DNA of 64,000 bases from Pseudomonas sp. IAC-BECa141. GTDB taxonomy: Bacteria > Pseudomonadota > Gammaproteobacteria > Pseudomonadales > Pseudomonadaceae. Positions within the stretch are counted from its first letter, which is position 1; the number at the start of each line of letters is the position of its first letter. Below are positions 10,179 to 19,458 of the stretch, piece by piece. The stretch covers positions 2,604,001 to 2,668,000 of the forward strand of contig NZ_CP065410.1 in NCBI RefSeq assembly GCF_020544405.1, written 5' to 3'. The notes under the pieces are model-generated. The model saw only the letters and a program-made list of their open reading frames with translations. It ran no database searches and was not told where the DNA came from. Made by a program: the position numbers and the translations under genes.

Positions 10179-10210
10179 CGAAAATCACCAACACCGAGTG
10201 CGATTTTGCG
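10179..10210. promoter_or_regulatory. possible XylR operator in the xylA-xylR divergon
   Basis: CGAAAATC at 10179-10186 and GATTTTGCG at 10202-10210 form an imperfect inverted repeat in the 203-bp region between the divergent xylA and xylR genes. Position and AT-rich half-sites suit an AraC-type activator. This is not verified. Confidence 0.3.
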
Positions 10211-10288
10211 TATTGAGATTCACCTTCGGCGCGCCTAGTCTGTGCAGACCGCCTCAACGGCAAGAGGCCCGGCACAAGCATAAAAACA

Positions 10289-11464
10289 ATGAAAACCGTA
10301 CCGCCCGTTCACCGCATCGCCCTGTTGTTCAACGGAAGCAAGATCTATGACCGCGGCATCATCAGCGGCATCGGCAACTACCTGAGCAGCACGCGCGCGT
10401 CCTGGGATCTGTTCCTGGAAGAGGACTTTCTCTGCCGCTTGAAAGGCATTGAGCGCTGGCAGGGTGACGGGATCATTGCCGACTTCGACGACCCGCTGAT
10501 TGGCGAGGCGCTGGCCGACATCAAGTTGCCCGTGGTGGCGGTGGGCGGTTCTTATCAGGATGAGCGGGCCTATCCCAAAGGGATTCCGTATGTCGCGACC
10601 GACAACAACGCGCTGATCACGCTGGCTTATGAACACCTGATCGAGGCCGGGCTGCAGCGATTCGCTTGCTTCAGCCTGCCTGAGGCGCAGGCCAATCGAT
10701 GGGCCCAGGAGCGCGAAAAGGCTTTTCTACGATTGATGCAGCGGGACGGCTTGCACGCCGAGGTCTATCGCGGCATGGGCACCAGCGCGCCGCTGTGGGA
10801 CAGCGCCGTCGAACAGCTGATCGCCTGGCTGCAAAGCCTGCCCAAACCCATTGGCATCATCGCGGTCAGTGACGCTCGCGCCCGGCAGTTGTTGCAAGCC
10901 TGCCTGACCGCCGGCATCGCCGTTCCGGAGCAGGTGGCGTTGATCGGCATCGACAACGACCCGCTGACCCGCAGCCTGACCCGGGTTCCCCTGAGTTCGG
11001 TGATCCAGGGCACCGAAACCATGGGCCGCACCGCCGCGCAACTGCTGCACCAGATGCTGCACGGCAAGCCGTCAACGGGCGCACATTTCCTGATCCCGCC
11101 TGAAGCGATCAACGTGCAGGTGTCGAGCCTGCATCAACCTTTGGGTAACCCCTACGTGATGCAGGCGCTGCTGTTTATCCGTCAATATGCCTGCCAGGGC
11201 ATCAAGACCGCGCAAGTGGCGGCGTATGTCGGCGTGTCGCGTTCCTCGCTGGAGTCGCACTTTCGCGCGGTGCGCGGTTGCAGCGTGCATGACGAGATTC
11301 TGCGTTTCAAACTGGCGGCGGCCACTCGCGGGCTGGAAAAGTCCGACACGGCAATTGCGGACGTCGCCCGCACGTGCGGTTTCAAATCCGCGCAGTACCT
11401 GCATACGGTGTTTCGCCGAGAGTTCGGTTGTACGCCCCGTGAATATCAGCAGGGCGCCCGATAG
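10289..11464 (+). CDS. xylR: xylose operon activator XylR
   Basis: A 391-residue regulator, matching the length of E. coli XylR (392). It has an N-terminal periplasmic-binding-protein-like sensor (HRIALLFNGSKIYDRGIISGIGNYL, VALIGIDNDPLTRSLTRVPLSS) and a C-terminal AraC HTH pair (VAAYVGVSRSSLESHFR, IADVARTCGFKSAQYLHTVFRREFGCTPREYR-like). It should activate xylAFGH on binding xylose. It is divergent from xylA. An AAnAAnAA motif (10282-10289) overlaps its start codon, so its own synthesis may be under Hfq/Crc control. Confidence 0.94.
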   Translation: MKTVPPVHRIALLFNGSKIYDRGIISGIGNYLSSTRASWDLFLEEDFLCRLKGIERWQGDGIIADFDDPLIGEALADIKLPVVAVGGSYQDERAYPKGIPYVATDNNALITLAYEHLIEAGLQRFACFSLPEAQANRWAQEREKAFLRLMQRDGLHAEVYRGMGTSAPLWDSAVEQLIAWLQSLPKPIGIIAVSDARARQLLQACLTAGIAVPEQVALIGIDNDPLTRSLTRVPLSSVIQGTETMGRTAAQLLHQMLHGKPSTGAHFLIPPEAINVQVSSLHQPLGNPYVMQALLFIRQYACQGIKTAQVAAYVGVSRSSLESHFRAVRGCSVHDEILRFKLAAATRGLEKSDTAIADVARTCGFKSAQYLHTVFRREFGCTPREYQQGAR

Positions 11465-11472
11465 ACGGCCAC

Positions 11473-12735
11473 TCAAAAGCGATCCAGCCGATAGGGCTCG
11501 CTCGACGCAAGAATAGGAGCCGTGTTCTGCGCCGACGGCAAAACCATCCTCCCAACCATTTCCGCCGTCACCGCCGCCTGCGTCAGCCCCAGATGCTGAT
11601 GCCCGAACGCAAGCAACACCCTCCCGTCACACACCCGATCAATTACCGGCAACGAATCAGGCAGCGACGGCCGGAACCCCATCCACGGCGTAGCCGCCTC
11701 GATACTCAATTCCTCACGAAACAAGCCCTTGCTCAACCGATGCAACTGCCAGGCGCGGGCCATGGTCGGCGGGGCTTCGAGGCCGGCAAATTCAACGGTG
11801 CCGGCCAGGCGCAGCCCGTCGGACATCGGGGTCATGATGAACTTGCGTTCGAGCGAGGTGACGGGGAAGGGCAGCCGGTTGTGTTCGTGAGGCAGCATCA
11901 GGTGATAGCCGCGCTCGGTGTCCAACGGGACTTTTTTGCCGGTCAGTGCGGCGGTGAGTCCGGCCGAGTGGGCGCCGCAGGCGATCAGTACCTGGCGAGC
12001 GGACAGCGCGCCGCTTCCGGTCATCAAGTTGACGCCATGCTCGTGCAGTTGCCCGCCCTGAACCGCCTGTTTCACAAACTGCACGCCGAGGGCTTTCGCC
12101 GCCTCGACCAACTCATGAACGACGCGGTAAGGATCGATGAAGTGCCCGGTGTTCGAAAAAAACAGCCCGCCCTGAATCTGTTCGCTGAGTTGCGGCGCGA
12201 TCTCGCGTACCGCACCGGCCTGCCACCAATCGACCGGCACCTGTTGCTGTTGCATGCGGCGCTGCAATGCTTCGAGGGCCGGACGTGAGTCGGGGCGTTC
12301 GAACACCAGCAGCGAACCTTCCATCTTCAACAGCCCGGGACGCTGGATGTCATTGAGCAAGCGCTGCCAGGCGTCGAGCGAACTTTCATTGAGCGCGCGC
12401 AACCCCGCAACGGTGCGCTGGAACGGCGCCGAGCGCAGGTTCAGCAGCAGCCGCGCAAACCAGGGCAGGGCGCGGGGCAGGTATTTCCAGTCCAGGCGCA
12501 GTGGCCCCATCGGGTCCATGAGCATGGCCGGCAGGCGTTTGAGAATCGAACTGTCGGCAATCGGAAACACTTGCTCGGTCGCCAGGTGCCCGGCGTTGCC
12601 GAACGAGGCGCCGTGGCCGGGATCCTGCGGGTCGATCACCACCACCCGCAAGCCCTGACGAGCCAGGCGCAGGGCGCTGGCGACGCCGATGATGCCGGCG
12701 CCGACCACGGCGATGTCGTGCGGGTTATTCGGCAT
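11473..12735 (-). CDS. FAD-dependent D-hydroxyproline oxidoreductase
   Basis: A 420-residue DAO-family flavoprotein with an N-terminal FAD motif ([19 protein letters not shown]) and a C-terminal [15 protein letters not shown] / [12 protein letters not shown] block. In trans-4-hydroxyproline pathways a protein of this type oxidises cis-4-hydroxy-D-proline to pyrroline-4-hydroxy-2-carboxylate. Epimerase, deaminase and semialdehyde dehydrogenase genes stand in the same operon, so that is the likely role. The start at 12735 overlaps the aldehyde dehydrogenase end by 11 bp. It is single-subunit, unlike the LhpBEF type. A general D-amino acid dehydrogenase is the alternative. Confidence 0.85.
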   Translation of the reverse strand: MPNNPHDIAVVGAGIIGVASALRLARQGLRVVVIDPQDPGHGASFGNAGHLATEQVFPIADSSILKRLPAMLMDPMGPLRLDWKYLPRALPWFARLLLNLRSAPFQRTVAGLRALNESSLDAWQRLLNDIQRPGLLKMEGSLLVFERPDSRPALEALQRRMQQQQVPVDWWQAGAVREIAPQLSEQIQGGLFFSNTGHFIDPYRVVHELVEAAKALGVQFVKQAVQGGQLHEHGVNLMTGSGALSARQVLIACGAHSAGLTAALTGKKVPLDTERGYHLMLPHEHNRLPFPVTSLERKFIMTPMSDGLRLAGTVEFAGLEAPPTMARAWQLHRLSKGLFREELSIEAATPWMGFRPSLPDSLPVIDRVCDGRVLLAFGHQHLGLTQAAVTAEMVGRMVLPSAQNTAPILASSEPYRLDRF

Positions 12736-14317
12736 TTTTCGCGGTTTCCCTTTGGCCATCGAGCAAACGGCGCAGCGACAGTGGATTGGCGTGTTTGAGC
12801 GCGGTCGGCAGCAGGCTGTCGGGGAAATCCTGATAACAGACCGGGCGCAGGAAACGCAGGATCGCGGCGGTGCCCACCGATGTGGTACGCGAATCGGAGG
12901 TCGCCGGGAATGGCCCGCCATGCACCATCGCATCGCAGACTTCGACCCCGGTCGGCCAGCCGTTGACCAGCAGCCGTCCGGCCTTGCGCTCCAGGATTGG
13001 CAGCAATGTGCGGGCCTGTTCAAGATCTTCGTGATCCAGGTGCAGCGTGGCGGTTAGCTGACCTTCGAGCTGTTCGAGTAACTGACGGATTTCAGCGTCG
13101 CTGGCGCATTGCACGATCAACGAAGCGGCGCCAAAGGCTTCGGCCTGCAACGAATGATCGGCGAGGAAGTCGGCGGCATCGGTGACGAACACATGGGCCT
13201 GGCCCTGATTCGGATCGGTGGCTCGCTGGCCGACCGCGGCAATGCGCGCCCGGGCATTTTCCGCGAAGGCATTCACACTGGATTCGTAGGCATTGAAGAT
13301 CCCCGGCGTCAGCATGGTCTGCGCGGGGCTGCGCTGGATCAGTTCGGCGGTGGCGCCAATGAAGGCGTCCAGCGCCGGCCCCTGGCGGGCGATGACCAGA
13401 CCGGGATTGGTGCAGAACTGACCGGCACCCAAGGTCAGCGATGCAACAAAACCCTGGGCCAAGGCTGCGGCGCGATTCTGCAGCGCTGCCGGAAACAGCA
13501 ACACCGGATTGATCGAACTCATTTCCGCATACACCGGAATCGGCTCGGGCCGGGCTTGAGCCGCTTTGATCAGCGCGAGGCCGCCACTGCGCGAACCGGT
13601 GAAGCCGACCGCCTTGATCCGTGGATCGCTGACCAGTGCAATCCCGACTTCACGGCCCGAGCCGTACAGCAACGAGAACACACCTTCCGGCAAACCACAG
13701 GCCTTGACTGCCCGTGCTACGGCGCGGCCGACCAGTTCGCTGGTGCCGGGATGGGCGCCGTGGGCCTTGACGATCACCGGGCAGCCAGCAGCCAGCGCCG
13801 AAGCGGTATCGCCACCGGCCACGGAAAACGCCAGTGGAAAGTTGCTCGCGCCAAACACCGCCACCGGGCCCAAGGGAATCTGCCGCTGACGCAGATCCGA
13901 ACGCGGCATCGGCTGGCGCTCCGGTTGCGCGTTGTCGACTCGCACATCCAGCCATTCACCGGCCCGCACGGTGCGGGCAAACAGCCGCAGTTGCTGGCAG
14001 GTGCGGCCCCGTTCGCCCAGCAGGCGCGGTCGCGGCAGGCCGGTTTCGGCCATGGCGCGGTCGATCAGTTCGTCGCCCAGGGCTTCGATTTCGCTCGCGA
14101 TGGATTCAATGAATTCGGCCCGTGCCTCGAGCGTTGTCTCGCGATAACGGTCGAGCGCCGCCCAGGCCAGTGCGCAGGCCTGCTCGACATGTTCGGCAGA
14201 GCCGCCGGCGTAGGCCGGCTCCAAAGGCGAGTTGGTGGCGGGGTTTATCCCGTGGATGACGTCGCGGTCGCCGGTGAGGGTTTGCTGACCGATCAGTAGT
14301 TGGCCCGTCAGGGTCAT
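12725..14317 (-). CDS. 2-oxoglutarate semialdehyde dehydrogenase
   Basis: A 530-residue aldehyde dehydrogenase (NADP+ type) with the cofactor and active-site blocks [46 protein letters not shown] and GQFCTNPG (catalytic Cys). It should oxidise 2,5-dioxopentanoate to 2-oxoglutarate, the last step of hydroxyproline catabolism. The start at 14317 begins the family-like [10 protein letters not shown]. An upstream in-frame start at 14347 adds ten residues. It lies between the deaminase gene and the D-hydroxyproline oxidoreductase. Confidence 0.9.
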   Translation of the reverse strand: MTLTGQLLIGQQTLTGDRDVIHGINPATNSPLEPAYAGGSAEHVEQACALAWAALDRYRETTLEARAEFIESIASEIEALGDELIDRAMAETGLPRPRLLGERGRTCQQLRLFARTVRAGEWLDVRVDNAQPERQPMPRSDLRQRQIPLGPVAVFGASNFPLAFSVAGGDTASALAAGCPVIVKAHGAHPGTSELVGRAVARAVKACGLPEGVFSLLYGSGREVGIALVSDPRIKAVGFTGSRSGGLALIKAAQARPEPIPVYAEMSSINPVLLFPAALQNRAAALAQGFVASLTLGAGQFCTNPGLVIARQGPALDAFIGATAELIQRSPAQTMLTPGIFNAYESSVNAFAENARARIAAVGQRATDPNQGQAHVFVTDAADFLADHSLQAEAFGAASLIVQCASDAEIRQLLEQLEGQLTATLHLDHEDLEQARTLLPILERKAGRLLVNGWPTGVEVCDAMVHGGPFPATSDSRTTSVGTAAILRFLRPVCYQDFPDSLLPTALKHANPLSLRRLLDGQRETAKNAE

Positions 14318-14355
14318 GGCGCATTCCTTATCAATAGAGCAGGTCACGAATAAGG

Positions 14356-14381
14356 CCCGCCGCCGTGGTTGGCGGCGGGCT
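14356..14381 (-). promoter_or_regulatory. intercistronic hairpin in the hydroxyproline operon
   Basis: A 10-bp GC-only stem (14356-14365 with 14372-14381, loop GTGGTT) lies between the deaminase stop and the dehydrogenase start. With only two T's after it, it may attenuate or stabilise the mRNA rather than terminate. Confidence 0.5.
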
Positions 14382-14397
14382 TGAGCGCAGCGGCAGG

Positions 14398-15345
14398 TCA
14401 GGCGAAGTTCTGTTCCGCCGACCAGTTTTCGTACCAGTGACGGAACAGCGTGTACTGGGCTTCTGCGTAACGACGCTGCGAATCGCTGAGCGCATCGGTT
14501 TCATTGAAATGCAGGGTGTATTCCTTGTCGCCGTTGAGCACCATCAGGTGTTTGTAATACAGCACCAGATCCGTGCCTTCGTCGAAGGACGACAGCACCG
14601 CCAGCGCCGATTCCAGCTCGCGCGCCTGGCGTCGGGCCTTGGCTTCACCCTTGGCCGCCTGCTTGCTCAGGGCCACCAGTTGCAGCACTTCGCGGGGCAG
14701 GGCATTGCCGATGCCGGTGATGGCGCCGGTGGCGTTGCAGTTGACGAAACCGTGCACGACCTGAGTATCGACACCGACCATCAGGGTCACGTCATCGTCC
14801 TTGGAAGTGATGTTTTCAGCGGCGTAGCGCAGGTCGGCGCCACCGCCGAATTCCTTGAAGCCAATCAGGTTCGGGTATTCACGGCGCAGTTCGAAGAACA
14901 GATCGGCGCGGGTGGCGAAACCGTAGTAAGGGCTGTTGTAGATCACTGCCGGCAGGTTCGGTGCGGCTTGCAGAATCGCCGCGAAGTGGGCTTTTTGCGC
15001 TGCCGCCGAAGCGCCGCGGGACAGCACTCGAGGAATCACCATCAAACCCTGTGCGCCGACTTTCGCCGCATGGGCGGCGTGGGACACCGCTTCACGGGTG
15101 TTGACCGCGCCGGTGCCGACGATGGTCGGAATGCCGGCGGCCACCAGTCGCGCTACGCCTTCCTGACGCTCGGCTTCGGTGAGCAGCGGCCAGTCGCCCA
15201 TGGAGCCGCAATACACGACCGCGCTCATACCGATGTCGATCAGCTCGCGACCCTTGGCCACCAAGGCATCGAAGTCCGGTTTGCGCGCGGCGGTGCACGG
15301 GGTCATCAGGGCGGGCATGCAGCCGGTGAAGATGTTGTCGCTCAT
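14398..15345 (-). CDS. lhpC: pyrroline-4-hydroxy-2-carboxylate deaminase (DapA family)
   Basis: A 315-residue DHDPS/NAL-family TIM-barrel enzyme. The Schiff-base lysine is in LIGFKEFGG (Lys164), the conserved tyrosine in YNSPYYG, and the phosphate-type loop in [14 protein letters not shown]. In hydroxyproline pathways this enzyme deaminates pyrroline-4-hydroxy-2-carboxylate to 2,5-dioxopentanoate. The neighbours on both sides encode the preceding and following steps. The start at 15345 follows AAGGAG; an AACAATAA element (15345-15352) lies between that site and the start codon, a candidate Hfq/Crc site. Confidence 0.88.
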   Translation of the reverse strand: MSDNIFTGCMPALMTPCTAARKPDFDALVAKGRELIDIGMSAVVYCGSMGDWPLLTEAERQEGVARLVAAGIPTIVGTGAVNTREAVSHAAHAAKVGAQGLMVIPRVLSRGASAAAQKAHFAAILQAAPNLPAVIYNSPYYGFATRADLFFELRREYPNLIGFKEFGGGADLRYAAENITSKDDDVTLMVGVDTQVVHGFVNCNATGAITGIGNALPREVLQLVALSKQAAKGEAKARRQARELESALAVLSSFDEGTDLVLYYKHLMVLNGDKEYTLHFNETDALSDSQRRYAEAQYTLFRHWYENWSAEQNFA

Positions 15346-15400
15346 TATTGTTCTCCTTGGAACGGTCATTCGGATGGGTTTGAAACAACAGCGCAGCGGC

Positions 15401-16327
15401 TCAGATGCCCCACGCAAACGGATCGGTTTCGTCGATCAGCAATGTGCTGTCGGCGGTCATGTGGGCGCGGCCGGTGATGTAGGGGCGGATGCGCTCGCCT
15501 TCCCATTCAAAGCGGCCTTCGAACTGGCTGCCGGTGATGCTCGCTTGCACCCAGCGCTCTCCCGGCGCGAGTTTTTCGTCGGCGGCCAGACACGCCAGTT
15601 TGGCGCTGGTGCCGGTGCCGCAAGGAGAGCGGTCGTAGGCTTTGCCGGGGCACATGACGAAGTTGCGGCTGTCGGCCTCGGCGTCATCGGCGAACAGTTC
15701 GATGTGATCGATGAGCGCGCCGTCCTCGCCATGGATGCCTTGGTCTTCCAGGGCCTTGAGCATTTTCCAGGTGAGGTCGGTGAGGGTTTCGACGTTGTCC
15801 ATCGTCAGCGTCTGGCCGTGTTCGGAGACCAGGAAAAACCAGTTGCCGCCGTAGGCCACATCACCGAGGAAGCGGCCGTATCCCGGCACTTCCACCGCCA
15901 CCTGTTTTTGCGAGCGATAGGCGGGCACGTTGCCGAGCGTCACTGCGCCGTCTTCATGCAACGTGGCACTGACCGGGCCGACCGGGGTGTCGATCTTGTG
16001 CACGCCCGGCGCGATCAGCCCCAGATGTTGCAGCGATGCAACGAGGCCGATGGTGCCGTGGCCGCACATGCCGAGGTAACCGGCGTTGTTGAAGAAGATC
16101 ACCCCGCAGGTGGCGTCCGGCGACACCGGCTCGCAATACAGCGCGCCCACCAGCACATCGTTGCCGCGCGGTTCCAGCAGGCAGGCGCGGCGCCACTGGT
16201 CATGCTGGTTGCGCAGGGCGTCGCGCTTCTCGGCCATGGTGCGGCCGGACAGCTCGGGAAAACCCTTCATCACCAGGCGCGTGGGTTCGCCGCCGGTGTG
16301 GGAATCAATGACATGTACTCGTTTCAT
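15401..16327 (-). CDS. lhpA: 4-hydroxyproline 2-epimerase (proline racemase family)
   Basis: A 308-residue proline-racemase-fold enzyme that should interconvert trans-4-hydroxy-L-proline and cis-4-hydroxy-D-proline. Both catalytic cysteines are present: Cys88 in MCGHGTIGL and Cys236 in SPCGTGTSA. These two residues mark true epimerases and racemases and exclude the Ser/Thr-substituted dehydratases. [13 protein letters not shown] at the N-terminus is the family signature. It is the second gene after the permease, 22 bp downstream. Confidence 0.94.
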   Translation of the reverse strand: MKRVHVIDSHTGGEPTRLVMKGFPELSGRTMAEKRDALRNQHDQWRRACLLEPRGNDVLVGALYCEPVSPDATCGVIFFNNAGYLGMCGHGTIGLVASLQHLGLIAPGVHKIDTPVGPVSATLHEDGAVTLGNVPAYRSQKQVAVEVPGYGRFLGDVAYGGNWFFLVSEHGQTLTMDNVETLTDLTWKMLKALEDQGIHGEDGALIDHIELFADDAEADSRNFVMCPGKAYDRSPCGTGTSAKLACLAADEKLAPGERWVQASITGSQFEGRFEWEGERIRPYITGRAHMTADSTLLIDETDPFAWGI

Positions 16328-16349
16328 GGGCAGGTCCCGTTGAGTGATT

Positions 16350-17981
16350 TCAGTAAGCGCCGGCAGTGCGCGGGTTGGTGGCGGAGGCTGAGGACGTCGA
16401 AGCGACTTCGCTCTCATCCTCTTCGGACTCCAGACGCAGCAGGTGTGCCGGTACGCCGGTGGCGGCGCCCCAGTAATAGATGCCCATCGCACAGGCCGCG
16501 ACGACCAGGGTGTCGAACGGATGGGTGAGGATGCCCAGGCCGCCGAAGGTGCCGAGTTTCGACAGGACGATGGTCACGGCGTAGAAGGCGATCAGCCACG
16601 CGGACGAGCGCACTTGTCGGGACAGGCTGAGGTGAGCGGTCGGTACGAAGCGGCCGCAGAGCAGGTAGACGACGAACATCAGAATTTGCAGGCCAAGCAG
16701 CCAGGACACAGTGTTCCAGCCCGACCAGTAAACGATCAGCGCAGCGATGATGAACGACACCGGCCCCAGCAAGCCCATGCTCTTGACCCGGAACGGGCGC
16801 GGCATATCAGGCGCATTGCGACGCAACGCAGCCACGGACACCGGCGCCACGGCGTAGCTGAGCACCAGCGCGGCGGACACCACGTTGATCAGCGCTTCCC
16901 AGGACGGGAACGGCAGGGTCCAGAACACCGACAGGGCGAAGGTCAGCCACAGCGCCGGACGCGGGATGCCGGACTTCGCGTCGATGTGGGTGAACACCTT
17001 GAAGAACGTGCCGGTCTGCGCCCAGCCGTAGATCACCCGAGGCGTGGCGTTCATGTAAATGTTGCCGCAGCCGCTGGGGGAGATCACTGCGTCGGCGACC
17101 ACCAGATACGCCAGCCAGCCCACGCCCAGCGCCAGGGCGATGTCGCGGTACGGCAGGGCAAATTCCTTGGAAACCCCGGCCCAGCCATTGGCGAGCAGCT
17201 CGGTCGGGATGCCGCCGAGAAAGGCGGTTTGCAGCAACACGTAGATCGCGGTGGAGAGCAGCACCGACAGGATCAGCGCAATCGGAATGGTGCGCTGGGG
17301 ATTCTTCACTTCGCTGGCCACCGAGATGATCGGGGTCAGGCCGAGGTAGGCGAAGATCACGCCGCCAGCGGAGACGGCCATCTCGATGCCCGAGAGCCCG
17401 AAAGGGGCGAAACCTTGAACCTGAAAATTCTCCGGTTTGAAGAAGGTGAACAGCACGCCGATCACCAGCAGCGGCACGATGAACTTGAACACGCTGACCA
17501 GATTGTTGGCCTTGGCAAAGGTTTTTACGCTGCGGTAGTTGAGCAGGAAGAACACGCAGAGCAGGCCGAACTGCACCAGCCAGCCGGGCAGGGTCGGATC
17601 ACCGCTGCCGGCCTTGGTCAGGCCGGGAAACCACGCCGCCGCATATTGGCGCGAAGCAACCACCTCGATCGCCACCAGACTGGAAAACGCGATCAGCGTA
17701 ATAAAACCCATCAGGTAACCGAGCAACGGCCCGTGGCTGTAAACCGGGTAACGCACCACACCGCCGGCCCGGGGCAGCGCAGCGCCCAGTTCGCAGTAGA
17801 CGATGCCCAGCAGCAACACGGCAAACCCGCCCAGCAACCAGGAAAAAATCCCCGCCGGCCCGGCAATCGCCGACACGTGACTGGCCGCGAACAACCAGCC
17901 GGAACCGAAGATCGCCCCCAGCCCGATAAAGGTGAGGTCGATCAATGAAAGTTGTTTTTTGAACTTGCCTTGGCCTGACAT
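16350..17981 (-). CDS. APC-family amino acid permease
   Basis: A 543-residue APC-superfamily transporter with about twelve hydrophobic segments and the N-terminal signature [26 protein letters not shown]. It leads the hydroxyproline operon, 22 bp before the epimerase gene, so it probably imports hydroxyproline or a related amino acid by proton symport. The C-terminal tail is Ser/Glu-rich and soluble. Substrate assignment rests on context. Confidence 0.88.
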   Translation of the reverse strand: MSGQGKFKKQLSLIDLTFIGLGAIFGSGWLFAASHVSAIAGPAGIFSWLLGGFAVLLLGIVYCELGAALPRAGGVVRYPVYSHGPLLGYLMGFITLIAFSSLVAIEVVASRQYAAAWFPGLTKAGSGDPTLPGWLVQFGLLCVFFLLNYRSVKTFAKANNLVSVFKFIVPLLVIGVLFTFFKPENFQVQGFAPFGLSGIEMAVSAGGVIFAYLGLTPIISVASEVKNPQRTIPIALILSVLLSTAIYVLLQTAFLGGIPTELLANGWAGVSKEFALPYRDIALALGVGWLAYLVVADAVISPSGCGNIYMNATPRVIYGWAQTGTFFKVFTHIDAKSGIPRPALWLTFALSVFWTLPFPSWEALINVVSAALVLSYAVAPVSVAALRRNAPDMPRPFRVKSMGLLGPVSFIIAALIVYWSGWNTVSWLLGLQILMFVVYLLCGRFVPTAHLSLSRQVRSSAWLIAFYAVTIVLSKLGTFGGLGILTHPFDTLVVAACAMGIYYWGAATGVPAHLLRLESEEDESEVASTSSASATNPRTAGAY

Positions 17982-18205
17982 GGCATCGCCTTCTTGTGAG
18001 TTATTGGATAGGCAGGTGTGAAGTCACTGGAACGGCTAAACAGTGAACTCATCAGGCGTCGGGCGATTGATGTTTTGCGCAGCTGCGGATGACGAAATCG
18101 GCACAGTTGCGAAGAAAGTCCGCGGCGCTCGACACGCCTGAAACGTTGCTGCAATCTGCACGCGAACACCTCAGCCCGATCCACTCACCGGGGAAAACCG
18201 TCACC

Positions 18206-18976
18206 ATGCAGAACGCATTTGCGATCCTGTGCCAGGGCGATGAACACAATCGTCCGCACACCCTCGAGGCACTGCTGGCGGGGGTGGCACCGCTGTTGCC
18301 GATGCTCGACGTGATCCCCAACGCGGCGATCTTCATCAAGGATGTGCAGGCGCGTTACGTCCTGGCCAACCGCACACTGGTGCAGCGCTGCGGGCTGAAA
18401 GACCTGAAACCCTTGCTCGGCAAAACCAGCGCGCAGGTATTTCCGGCGCAATTGGGGCCGGGTTACACCGAGCAGGATCGGCGGGTGCTGGAGGAGGGAT
18501 TCGTGCTGGAGGATCAGCTGGAACTGCACCTGTACGGCAGTCGCGAACCGGGCTGGTGCCTGACGCACAAGCGTCCGCTGTACAACCGTGACGGCGAGAT
18601 CATCGGTCTGGCGGGGATTTCGGTGGATCTGCAATCGGCCAGCGAAACCCACCCGGCGTTTCAGCGTCTGGCGGCGGTCGACGAACACATCCGCGCGCAT
18701 TTCAATCGGCGTGTCACTTTGGGCGAACTGACCCGGATCGCCGGTATTTCGGTGGCGCAACTGGAGCGTTACTGCAAACGGGTGTTCCACCTGACGCCTC
18801 GGCAGATGATCCAGAAAGTGCGGCTGGAACAGGCCCATCGGTTGTTGCACACCGACCTGCCGATCACCGAGGTGGCGCTGCAATGCGGTTACACCGATCA
18901 CAGCGCCTTCACTCGCCAATTCAAGGCTTCGACCGGGTTCACACCGCGTCAGTATCGACAGGCGACCGCCCAGTGA
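18206..18976 (+). CDS. PAS-AraC regulator of the hydroxyproline operon
   Basis: A 256-residue protein with a PAS-like sensor (LDVIPNAAIFIKDVQARYVLANRTLV, GEIIGLAGISVDLQ) followed by an AraC HTH domain (LTRIAGISVAQLERYCKRVF, ITEVALQCGYTDHSAFTRQFKASTGFTPRQYR). It is divergent from the hydroxyproline permease operon and is the likely activator. I use the ATG at 18206, which follows GGGGAAAA. An in-frame ATG at 18089 would add 39 residues and has no visible ribosome site, but it remains possible. Confidence 0.85.
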   Translation: MQNAFAILCQGDEHNRPHTLEALLAGVAPLLPMLDVIPNAAIFIKDVQARYVLANRTLVQRCGLKDLKPLLGKTSAQVFPAQLGPGYTEQDRRVLEEGFVLEDQLELHLYGSREPGWCLTHKRPLYNRDGEIIGLAGISVDLQSASETHPAFQRLAAVDEHIRAHFNRRVTLGELTRIAGISVAQLERYCKRVFHLTPRQMIQKVRLEQAHRLLHTDLPITEVALQCGYTDHSAFTRQFKASTGFTPRQYRQATAQ

Positions 18977-19034
18977 ATACGGACGCAGCGACTAGACTCA
19001 ACGGATCGCGGTCGTCTTTCGAGGGGGAAACGGG

Positions 19035-19316
19035 ATGAGCAGAACATTCGCGCTTCACTGCTCGTCGTGGCTCTTGATCGCCTTCAGCGTGATGCTGGCT
19101 TCGGGATGCTCGAACAGAACGCACTATCCGCCATCAGGTGTTGGCGACAGCTGTTACGCCAAGGCGTTGCCGACGGTCGGGGAGGGTGGTCTAGCCTGGG
19201 GCTCCAGCCTGAACATGGCCCGGCAAAAATCCATGGCCAACTGCATGCGTTACGCCGGACGTTCCGGGGGAACGCCGGACACCTGTCAGGTGGTGTTGGC
19301 CAAGTGCAGGAATTGA
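19035..19316 (+). CDS. small putative lipoprotein
   Basis: A 93-residue protein with a hydrophobic signal and lipobox (LLIAFSVMLASGC, cleavage before Cys25). The mature part has four further cysteines in an otherwise Gly/Ala-rich chain, so disulfides are likely. I do not recognise the family. It follows the AraC gene by 58 bp on the same strand. Function unknown. Confidence 0.7.
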   Translation: MSRTFALHCSSWLLIAFSVMLASGCSNRTHYPPSGVGDSCYAKALPTVGEGGLAWGSSLNMARQKSMANCMRYAGRSGGTPDTCQVVLAKCRN

Positions 19317-19458
19317 CGGGGGGCGGGTTTCACGAAGCTCCAATGGGCAGTTCAGCGGCCTGAGCACCTGACAAAAAACCAAATCGCCATGTGTTTCCTT
19401 CGTTCTTTCATACGTCGCAGTTGTCACTGTCCGTTCCCGCCTGTCTGGAGTTCACCCG

